This document shows positions 44,673 through 53,100 of a stretch of 59,095 bases of DNA, one piece after another. The stretch comes from an uncultured Bacteroidales bacterium (GTDB lineage: Bacteria; Bacteroidota; Bacteroidia; Bacteroidales; FEN-979), in contig CAJAUM010000128.1 in the NCBI GenBank assembly GCA_903945175.1, forward strand, positions 68,459-127,553, read 5' to 3'. Positions within the stretch are counted from its first letter, which is position 1. Each line of letters opens with the position of its first letter. Made by a program: the position numbers and the translations under genes. The notes beneath the pieces were generated by a model. It did no database searches and was not told where the DNA came from. It was given only the letters and a program-made list of their open reading frames with translations.

Positions 44673-46016
44673 ATGAAACGAACCACCTGGCTTTTTATCC
44701 TACTGTTTCTTGCAGCCGGGCCGGCCGGAGCCCAAACACAACCGTGGACATTCCAGCAATGCCTTGATACGGCCCTGCAGCGGAATATCTCGGTCAATCA
44801 GAGCCGCATGAGCAACGAACTCAACAAGGTCACCCTCGAACAGGTAAAATCCAATCGCATTCCAAGTGTCAGCGCCAGTTTAGGCGAGGCTTTGAATGTG
44901 GGAAAAAATATCGACCCAACCACCAACACCTTCGTTACGGAGGCCTACCATTCCACCAACATGGGCATCAGCAGCAGCTATAATCTTTTCAATGGCCTGC
45001 AAAATTCCAACACGATCCGGCAAAACCGGCTGAATGTGCAGGCAGGGGAATCGGACATTGAAAAAGCAAAAAATGATGTGATCCTCAACATCACCACCGG
45101 CTATCTGCAGGTGCTGTTTGCGCGTGAAATCCTGGCCGCCGCAAAAAGCCAGGAGGTGGCCACCATTGCGCAGGTTGACCGGACCGAAAAGATGGTCAAT
45201 GCCGGCAAATCGCCCGAGAGCGACCTGCTGCAGATTAAAGCACAGATGGCCACCGACAATCTCGCGGTCATCACGGCACAAAACCAGCTTGACATGGCCA
45301 GGGTCACCCTGATGCAGCTCATGGATATTCCCATCACTGATAATTTTGAGGTGGCAGTCCCATTGATGGATGAAACAGCTCCCTCGACCTTGCTCACCAA
45401 TGAGGAGATCTACCAGAAATCACTGACTGTTTTGCCTCAAATTACCAGCGCCTCGCTGAGAACAAGTGCTTCGATGATGGCACTTAAAGTTTCACAGGGG
45501 GCACACTGGCCACGCGTAAGCCTGGGCGCCAACATGAACACCAACTATGCCTCGAGCAGGACAAAGGGGGGGGCGGTGAACCCTGAAGGATATCCGTTTT
45601 ATGAGCAGGTATGGGACAACATCGGACAATCCTTTTCCATGGGAATTGCGATTCCGATATACAGCAACAGGCAAATCAAGAGCAACATCGACCGAGCCAA
45701 GATCAACCTTATCACCACGCGGCTCAATGAACAGAATGTGAAAAATGTGCTGCGCAAGAGTGTCGAGCAAACCTACACCGACATGCGCGCCTCCGTAAAA
45801 AAGTATGAAGCCACCAAGCAGCAGGTCGCCTCGGTGGAATCGGTATATAAGAATGCGGAAAAGAAATTCACGGTTGGGGTGATGAGCGCCACCGATTTTC
45901 TGATCCAGAAAAATAATTATACCCAGTCGCAATCGAACCTCATCCAGGCGAAATATGATTTTATTTTCAAACGGAAGATACTCGATTTCTATCAGGGGAA
46001 GGCGATACAATTTTAG
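44673..46016 (+). CDS. TolC-family outer-membrane efflux protein
   Basis: 447 residues with a signal peptide (1-20, ending GAQTQ). Two repeated long-helix pairs with short beta-strands make the TolC channel: WTFQQCLDTALQRNISVNQS near the N-terminus and AVANPEG-type loops later. It joins the adaptor and the MacB-type ABC transporter to export a substrate across both membranes. The TAG stop is also the start of three GTGACGA repeat units. Confidence 0.92.
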   Translation: MKRTTWLFILLFLAAGPAGAQTQPWTFQQCLDTALQRNISVNQSRMSNELNKVTLEQVKSNRIPSVSASLGEALNVGKNIDPTTNTFVTEAYHSTNMGISSSYNLFNGLQNSNTIRQNRLNVQAGESDIEKAKNDVILNITTGYLQVLFAREILAAAKSQEVATIAQVDRTEKMVNAGKSPESDLLQIKAQMATDNLAVITAQNQLDMARVTLMQLMDIPITDNFEVAVPLMDETAPSTLLTNEEIYQKSLTVLPQITSASLRTSASMMALKVSQGAHWPRVSLGANMNTNYASSRTKGGAVNPEGYPFYEQVWDNIGQSFSMGIAIPIYSNRQIKSNIDRAKINLITTRLNEQNVKNVLRKSVEQTYTDMRASVKKYEATKQQVASVESVYKNAEKKFTVGVMSATDFLIQKNNYTQSQSNLIQAKYDFIFKRKILDFYQGKAIQF

Positions 46017-46036
46017 TGACGAGTGACGAGTGACGA
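46016..46036. repeat. three GTGACGA heptamers after the TolC stop
   Basis: Units at 46016-46022, 46023-46029 and 46030-46036. The first begins with the G of the TAG stop. They fill part of the 48-base gap before the adaptor gene. Confidence 0.8.
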
Positions 46037-46064
46037 ATTATTTAAAAATTTCAAGGTTAAGGAT

Positions 46065-47468
46065 ATGAAAAAGAGTTATTGGTTTATTTTGGCGGTTGTG
46101 ATCGTTGCGATGGCGGTTGCAGTGTACTTTATTTTCGGGAAGAAGAAGAGTACGGTCATTGAATGGCGGACTGCCAAAGTTGAAAAGGGAGATATCCAGG
46201 TGACCGTCAGGGCCAGCGGGACACTTCAGGCGGTGACAACGGTGCAGGTGGGAACCCAGGTGTCGGGGATCATCAAAAAGATTTACGTTGATTTTAATTC
46301 GGTGGTCAGGGAGGGCGAGGTCATCGCCGTTCTTGATACCACCTTGCTGGCGCAGGCTGTTGATGATGCGAAAGCCAACCTGAAAAAATCAGAGATCCAG
46401 GTAAACCAGACCAAACGCGACTACGACCGCACCAAGGTGTTGTTCGAGCAAAAGGTGATGGCGCAGGCCGATTACGATCTGTCGCTTACAGCCTATGAAA
46501 CGGCCGTGGCCAATGCGATTTCGTCGCAATCGGCGTTGAGCCGTGCCAAAATCAACCTCCGTTATGCAACCATCATTGCCCCTATTTCGGGCGTGGTGGT
46601 ATCGCGGGCTGTGGATGTCGGACAAACCGTGGCTGCCAGCTTCAGCACACCGACGATGTTCACCATTGCCAACGACCTAACCAAGATGCAGGTAGAGGCA
46701 AACATCGACGAGGGCGATATAGGGAAAATCAAGGTAGACCAGGCTGTTAAATTTACCGTGGATGCCTACCCGGATATGACCTTTGACGGCACCGTGCGCC
46801 AGGTTCGCCTGCTGCCTGTTGTCACCCAGAATGTGGTGAACTATACCGTAATCATCGATGTTCCAAATCCTGAACTGAAGTTGTTGCCCGGCATGACCGC
46901 CAACATCACCGTGCTGGTGCAGGAGGAGAAGGATATTCTGAAGGTTCCCTCAACCGCATTGAGATTTAGTCCTCCCCAGGAATACATCGATGCCATGGAG
47001 AAAAACCTGCCGGATTCTATCAAGAAAAAACGTGCCATGTGGGGTAAAGGCGGCGGCCGCCATACCGGGGCTGGCAATGGCACCGGCGGCGGCACCGGTG
47101 GAGGCACAGGTGGAGGAACAGGCAGAGGTGCCGGAGGCGGTGGCGGCAGAGGTGCCGGAATGGGTGCCGGAATGGGTGCCGGAATGGGTGCCGGAATGGG
47201 TGCCGGAATGGGTGCTGGCGGCGATCAGCAGCATCGCGGAACCTTTGGCATGATCTGGATCAAATCGGGCGATTCTATAAAGCCACGCCGGGTGCGCACA
47301 GGTATTTCTGATGGATTGAATACTGAAATCCGCGGAAAAATTGAGGAAGGAGAGGAGGTGGTTCTCAGCATGACTACGGCGCAGGGGACCCAGACCAGTC
47401 AGCAGCAGCAAAATCCGTTTGCACCGACGATGCAAAGAGGTGGAAGCAGTGGCAGGGGAGGACATTGA
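46065..47468 (+). CDS. MacA-type periplasmic adaptor with glycine-rich insert
   Basis: 467 residues from the ATG at 46065. An in-frame GTG earlier lies in the heptamer repeats. N-terminal membrane anchor about 4-24, a lipoyl/barrel-sandwich domain (GTLQAVTTVQVGTQVSGIIK), a helical hairpin about 95-160, then beta-barrel domains (DEGDIGKIKVDQAVKF). From about residue 330 to 386 a glycine-rich stretch interrupts the membrane-proximal domain, including five GAGM copies. The last part returns to a normal fold. It bridges MacB and TolC. It is followed after 1 base by the ATPase gene. Confidence 0.9.
   Translation: MKKSYWFILAVVIVAMAVAVYFIFGKKKSTVIEWRTAKVEKGDIQVTVRASGTLQAVTTVQVGTQVSGIIKKIYVDFNSVVREGEVIAVLDTTLLAQAVDDAKANLKKSEIQVNQTKRDYDRTKVLFEQKVMAQADYDLSLTAYETAVANAISSQSALSRAKINLRYATIIAPISGVVVSRAVDVGQTVAASFSTPTMFTIANDLTKMQVEANIDEGDIGKIKVDQAVKFTVDAYPDMTFDGTVRQVRLLPVVTQNVVNYTVIIDVPNPELKLLPGMTANITVLVQEEKDILKVPSTALRFSPPQEYIDAMEKNLPDSIKKKRAMWGKGGGRHTGAGNGTGGGTGGGTGGGTGRGAGGGGGRGAGMGAGMGAGMGAGMGAGMGAGGDQQHRGTFGMIWIKSGDSIKPRRVRTGISDGLNTEIRGKIEEGEEVVLSMTTAQGTQTSQQQQNPFAPTMQRGGSSGRGGH
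47151..47210 (+). repeat. 12-bp coding minisatellite (GAGM)5
   Basis: Five perfect copies of ggtgccggaatg, in frame, encode (GAGM)5 at residues 363-382 of the adaptor. A sixth, changed copy (GGTGCTGGCGGC) follows. Flanking sequence is also GGC-rich, encoding GTGGGTGGG-type glycine repeats. Confidence 0.95.
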
Positions 47469-47469
47469 T

Positions 47470-48225
47470 ATGAATAAGGCAATTATTTCCGTTAAGGCCC
47501 TCGTGAAGATTTATAAAATGGGCGACGTGGAGGTACACGCACTCAGAGGGGTCAATACCGACATCATGAAGGATGATTTCGTGGCCATCATGGGGAAAAG
47601 CGGCTCCGGTAAATCGACCTTCATGAACATCATCGGATGTTTGGATGTACCTACAAGAGGGCAATATCTGCTCGATGGAGTCGATGTAAGCAGCCTCACC
47701 AAGGATCAGCTGGCCAACCTGAGAAACCATAAGATCGGGTTCGTTTTTCAATCATTTAACCTGCTGTCGCGGACTTCAGCGCTGGAAAATGTTGAACTGC
47801 CGTTGATGTACAATAAGAAGATCACCTCCCGTGAAATGCGCGAACGATCACTCAATGCACTCGAGGCGGTGGGACTGGCCGACCGCGCCCACCATTTCCC
47901 GAACCAGCTTTCTGGCGGGGAGCAGCAGCGGGTGGCCATTGCACGTTCCCTGGTAAATAACCCGGTGGTGATCCTGGCCGATGAGCCTACCGGAAACCTG
48001 GATACCCGGACCAGTCTGGAGGTGATGGGCATTTTTCAGAAGCTGAATCAGCAGGGGATTACCATTGTGATTGTCACCCATGAAGCCGATATCGCAGCCT
48101 ATACGAAACGAAACATCTCATTCCGCGATGGCAGGATCATTAAGGCGATTGAAGTGGATAAACCGAGGAATGCCGCGGAGGAATTGGCACTCATGCCCGT
48201 TATTGTGGAGGAGGATGACCTATGA
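47470..48225 (+). CDS. MacB-type ABC transporter ATPase subunit
   Basis: 251 residues from the ATG at 47470, one base after the adaptor stop. An in-frame TTG start within the adaptor gene is rejected. Walker A is GKSGSGKST, the signature is [13 protein letters not shown], and Walker B is [12 protein letters not shown], all as in the LolD/MacB family. In this operon the ATPase is separate from the permease, while E. coli MacB fuses them. The stop overlaps the permease start by ATGA. Confidence 0.95.
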   Translation: MNKAIISVKALVKIYKMGDVEVHALRGVNTDIMKDDFVAIMGKSGSGKSTFMNIIGCLDVPTRGQYLLDGVDVSSLTKDQLANLRNHKIGFVFQSFNLLSRTSALENVELPLMYNKKITSREMRERSLNALEAVGLADRAHHFPNQLSGGEQQRVAIARSLVNNPVVILADEPTGNLDTRTSLEVMGIFQKLNQQGITIVIVTHEADIAAYTKRNISFRDGRIIKAIEVDKPRNAAEELALMPVIVEEDDL

Positions 48226-49442
48226 AAATGAAAAATCTTTTAATTGCGACTGTACGGTCCTTATCTAAAAACAAGATGCGGACCTTCCTCACGATGCTGG
48301 GTATCATCATCGGCGTGGCATCGGTTATTGCCATGCTTGCCATCGGCCAGGGGTCGAAGCAGAGCATCCAGGCTCAGATATCCACCCTTGGTACGAATGT
48401 ATTGATGATCTGGCCACAAGCCAGCAGCACAGGTGGTGTACGCATGGAGGCAGGCTCCTCGCAAAAAATGACGCTGGAAGATGTGACGGCCATCTCCGAC
48501 CGCTGTCCGGCTGTGGCTTACGTAACACCCCAGGTGCGCACCAGCGGACAACTGGTCAATGGCAACATGAACTGGCGGACCTCAGTTTTTGGCGTTTATC
48601 CGAATTACTTTGAAATCAGGAATCTGAGACTCTCGAGTGGCAGCCTTTTTTCAATGAACGATGACAGAAGCGCCACCAAGGTATGCGTTATTGGACAAAC
48701 CGTTGTGACGAATCTGTTTGGCGTGAATGCCGATCCCATTGGCAGCTTTATCCGCATCAACAAAATTCCCTTTAAAATCATTGGTATCACAGAGAAAAAG
48801 GGGCAAAACGCCTTCGGGCAGGACCAGGACGACATGGTAATCGCCCCCTTTTCCACCGTTCAGAAACGCATGATGGCCATTACACACATTCAAAGTATGC
48901 TGGCCTCTGCCAAAACGGAATCCCTTATCCCAACTGCTTCTCAGGAGATCACCGAGGTGCTGAAGGCCAAACGCAACCTGGGCCCATCTGAAGATCCCGA
49001 TTTTACCATCCGCACCCAGACCGATATTGCCAACACGGCAACCGCAACTTCAGGCATCCTGACCATTTTACTGGCCACCATTGCCAGCATTTCACTGCTC
49101 GTTGGCGGCATCGGCATCATGAATATCATGCTGGTATCGGTCACCGAACGTACGCGGGAGATCGGCATTCGCATGAGTGTGGGCGCAAGGGGGCGCGATG
49201 TGCTGCTTCAGTTTCTTTTCGAAGCGCTGCTGATCTCCCTGTTGGGCGGTTTCATCGGAGTGACACTCGGGGTGCTTGTTTCACAGCTTATTGCCAATAT
49301 CCTAAGCTGGCCTGTGACCATCACGATTCAATCGATCCTCATGTCGTTTATATTCTCCTCGGCCATCGGCATCTTTTTTGGATGGTATCCGGCACGAAAA
49401 GCGGCAAGCCTCAATCCGATTGATGCGTTGAGATATGAGTAG
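48222..49442 (+). CDS. MacB-type ABC permease (FtsX-like)
   Basis: 406 residues. First helix about 20-40 (MRTFLTMLGIIIGVASVIAM), then a periplasmic MacB core domain, then three membrane helices with GIGIMNIMLVSVTERTREIG, ending NPIDALRYE as is typical of this family. It dimerises and couples to the separate ATPase. Its 3' end overlaps the convergent tmk gene by 32 bases. Confidence 0.94.
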   Translation: MKMKNLLIATVRSLSKNKMRTFLTMLGIIIGVASVIAMLAIGQGSKQSIQAQISTLGTNVLMIWPQASSTGGVRMEAGSSQKMTLEDVTAISDRCPAVAYVTPQVRTSGQLVNGNMNWRTSVFGVYPNYFEIRNLRLSSGSLFSMNDDRSATKVCVIGQTVVTNLFGVNADPIGSFIRINKIPFKIIGITEKKGQNAFGQDQDDMVIAPFSTVQKRMMAITHIQSMLASAKTESLIPTASQEITEVLKAKRNLGPSEDPDFTIRTQTDIANTATATSGILTILLATIASISLLVGGIGIMNIMLVSVTERTREIGIRMSVGARGRDVLLQFLFEALLISLLGGFIGVTLGVLVSQLIANILSWPVTITIQSILMSFIFSSAIGIFFGWYPARKAASLNPIDALRYE

Positions 49443-50070
49443 CGAGGCTTAATTGCGAAATTTTGTTCCGGATGTCGGCGGCAATTAATTCAGGGGTGCG
49501 GTTTCCGTCCGTGATAAATACCTTCTCCTGCAGTTTGAGTTTCGCAAAGGCTTCATAGTACATCTCCCGTACTTTGATCAGATTTTCAAGGGTCTCAAAC
49601 AGTTCGAGTGAACCTCTTCCGCTTGTAATCCGCTGCATACTTATCTCGGGGGTTATTTCAATGAAAATATTGAGGTCGGGGCGAAGCAGGCCGGCGCTCA
49701 ATGCATTTGCTTCGATCACCCAATCCATGGACAGGTGGGCTCCATGATACGCATACGAAGAAAAATAATAGCGGTCGGTGATGACGGTATAGCCATCCTC
49801 CAGTTTTTTCAGAATGCCATTGGTCTTGTTTAACAAATGGTCTAACCTGTCGGCTACAAAAAGACCGGCAATCGTTCGGTGATCCGCCTCCATCTTGTGG
49901 GTGAAGATATTCCTGATGATCGAACCAATCGGACTGTCAGTCGGCTCAAAAGTGAAATAGACCTGATGGCCCTCCCTTATCAGATGCTCGGACAGCAACT
50001 TTGCCTGGGTGCTTTTCCCGCTTCCATCAATACCTTCGAAGGCGATAAACAGATTTTTTTTCTTTGTCAT
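49411..50070 (-). CDS. tmk: thymidylate kinase
   Basis: 219 residues from the ATG at 50070. A GTG six bases earlier is also possible. P-loop FEGIDGSGKST, the DR motif ITDRYYFSS and a lid-like SGRGSLELFE are visible. It phosphorylates dTMP to dTDP in the cytoplasm. Its last 10 codons overlap the end of the convergent ABC permease gene on the other strand. It lies between the efflux operon and the giant surface protein, with no obvious partner. Confidence 0.93.
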   Translation of the reverse strand: MTKKKNLFIAFEGIDGSGKSTQAKLLSEHLIREGHQVYFTFEPTDSPIGSIIRNIFTHKMEADHRTIAGLFVADRLDHLLNKTNGILKKLEDGYTVITDRYYFSSYAYHGAHLSMDWVIEANALSAGLLRPDLNIFIEITPEISMQRITSGRGSLELFETLENLIKVREMYYEAFAKLKLQEKVFITDGNRTPELIAADIRNKISQLSLATHISTHQSD

Positions 50071-50121
50071 GATCACAATGTAGTAGCCGGGTAAAGATAA
50101 AGAAATTAAACAATCGATCGA

Positions 50122-53100
50122 TTAATCTTTAATGCACCTCACAGAGAAGGCATTGGCACGGCTTGCGGTATATCGTGAGACGCTCGGATTAATGATGTTC
50201 ATTCCCCTGGCCATGGCGCGGTCGGTCCCGCTCGGGGTGCTGGTCCAGTAAAGTGCCCCGGTAAAGCTTCCGGTGGTATACGCCCAGGTGTTGTTGAAAT
50301 ATAAAAGACCGCCCAGCAAAGTATGGAAACCATTGTCAAGGTAGGTATCCTTCATGAAACTTCCGGCAATTCCATCCGGGGGAACAATCCGGGATTCAAC
50401 GGCAAGCAAAAGCAATTGCCATTCCGTTTCCGATGGAATATGCCATTCGGGGGGACAGATACCCTGGTTTGCCGAGGTGCTGCCATAGCGCATCAGCTCA
50501 TCCCACTGGTATAGTCCGCCGTTCGTGGTGCATCCCGCATCAGCCGGCGGACAGTATTTTTCGTTGATGCAATTATCTGTTGATGGTTGATTGGCAGTAA
50601 GGACATTGCCGAAGGTAAGATTCCCGGCCATCCAGCATTTTCCGCCGATGAGCGAAGTGTTGTATTTTTTCCCGTCGCGGACATCGGTCAGGTAACCACC
50701 GCAGGTAAAGGCATTGTTCACCACCGCAATTTCAACCACAGGCGGACTGGCCGGACAGCCATAGGTATTGGTATAGGTGAAGGTGACCGGGTAGGCTCCC
50801 GGGGTCGCGCCATCGGGATCGAACTCATACAGACCTGATGTAACATTCATGCTGACCCGGTTACCCGAAAAAACACTCTGCCCGGCGATAAAGGGAGAAG
50901 CACCGCGAAGGGTGAACTTTTTCGCATGGGGAGTGGTGACCAGGTCGAAACAGGGAACGAACACAGGATGGGAGATGGGGTAAACGGTGGTTGTGAAATC
51001 TGAAGAGGTTGTACAACCCGAACTGTTATTGGTCCCGGTTACGTGAATGACGGCATTCCCGTGGGAGAGCCAGTCGATGATCACTGCATTCGACCCCTGG
51101 CCCAATGAAATTGTTCCGAGGCCCAGCGGGCTTATGGTCCAGGTAAAGGTACAGCCCGGATCAGCCGGCGTCTGAAAGGGATGCCGGATGGATTCGCATT
51201 CGGGACCTGCTGGTGCAGTGATCTCTGTTACCGGCAGGTAATTTACCGGCACATCGAAGCGGGTCGGCGCAGGGTCGCTGCACCCGTAGGCATTGGTGAA
51301 ATTCAGGCTAACCCATTGCGGCCCCACTGTATTCCAAAGGATTGTAACGATGTTGGAATTGGACGATGAACTGAAACTTCCACCCGAAGACACGGTCCAC
51401 TGGTACCCGGTCATCCCTGGCTGGGCCGTGTAGGTTGCAGAGGATAACACACAAACCTGGCCGGCAGGACTTTGTTCAATAACGGGCGTGGTAGATTGAT
51501 TTACCGTCACCTCAAGATCTTTCGGTGCAGGGGCGGTGCAGCCTGTCCCCATCGTATAATTCACACTCACATGTTGCATGACGGGGATATTCCAGGTTAC
51601 GGCTACCGTGTTGTCAGAAGCAGTGCCCCCGCCATTGATTGTTCCTCCGGGGGAGACGGTCCAGAGATAGTTTTGCATGCCCGCATCGGTGGTGTAGGTG
51701 GTCTGGATTCCGGAGCAGATCGTATTTGCTCCTGTCAGGGTTGGATCAGGAAGCGTATTTACGAGAACCGGTTTTTGACTTGGTGTTTCCGCGTTGCATC
51801 CGTTGAGACCAGTATAGGTCACCAGGAGGGTGTGTGTGCCCAGGGTGTTCCATACAACATTGATCAGGTCGGGAGTGGGACCCGGAGTCACTGTTCCGCC
51901 AGGGACGGTCCACAGGTACCCCGACATCCCGGCTTCGGTAAAATATTGAGGTCCCGGGGAGTTTAGACAGGCAGCAGCCGGTCCGGAAATGGTGGGAACC
52001 GGCAGCGGTTTTACTGTAACGGGATAGGGCACAGGTGCCACCGCTGCACAAAGCGTGGCGGGGTCGGTAAAGGAGATGCTGACCGATTGTGATCCGGCGC
52101 TGTTCCAGGTAACCGTGGCTGAATTGCTCGTTGAAGTACCACCTGCCGTGATGGTGCCACCTGCAACGGACCAGGCATAGTTTAACTGCCCTGATTGGGT
52201 GGTATAGATCTTCCCGGTGGAACCATTGCAAACCGAATTTTCACCGGAGAGGATGGTTGGTGAGGGAGGAGGATTTACGGTGACATTAAAAACGGTGGGG
52301 GCGGCGGCGGTGCATTGTGTGGCAGGGTTGGTATAACTTACGGCGACGGATTGGGCCCCGGCGGCATTCCAGGTTACGGTGGCCGAATTATCAGAAGCAC
52401 CTCCCCCGGCCGTGATCACGCCTCCGGTGATGGACCATACATAGCTGCTCATGGCAGGCTGTGTGACATATACTTTTCCGGGGATGTTGAGACACACAGA
52501 ATTTTCCCCGGAGATGAATGAGGGGACCGGCAGGGCTTTGACAGTTACATTATAAAATGACGGAGCGGCTGCACTGCAACCGGACGAAGGGTCGGTGTAG
52601 TTGATGCTGACGGAACGGGCTCCGACCGTATTCCAGGTGACCGTGACAGAATTACTGGTCGCACTTCCGCCGGCTGTTATCGTTCCCCCCGAAACCACCC
52701 ACACATAATTCAGCATTCCGGCTTGTGTGGTATAGATGTTCCCGGGGACTCCCTGGCATACCGAATTATTCCCGCTAACGACCGAAGGGGTTGGCAGCGG
52801 TTTGACGGTAACATTGAGAACCGTTGGGTTCGGCGCTGTGCAGGATGAAGCCGGATAGGTATAATTCACGCTGACCGTTTGTGCCCCGGTGGCGGTCCAG
52901 GTTATGGTGGCAGAATTGCTGGTGGATGTTCCTCCCGAAGTGATGGTGCCGCCGGTAACTGCCCAGATGTAATTGGTCATCCCCGGCTGCGTGGCATAGA
53001 CATTCCCGGGAACTCCCTTGCATACCGATATTAAACCTGAAGTAAATGTCGGTGAAGGAAGGGTACTTACGGTAATGTTCAGGATGAAAGGCGCAAGGGC

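Noticed and set aside
46023-46064. Longer MacA start at GTG 46023
   Set aside because: The extra residues come from the heptamer repeats. The ATG at 46065 directly precedes the membrane anchor.
46950-47465. Long minus-strand ORF opposite the MacA glycine-rich region
   Set aside because: It is an antisense shadow created by the GC-rich repeat, with low-complexity Ser/Thr/His runs.
50122-50700. T9SS sorting domain at the end of the giant protein
   Set aside because: The C-terminus is a FISUMP domain ending SVRCIKD, without the sorting-domain pattern seen in the PorZ-like protein.
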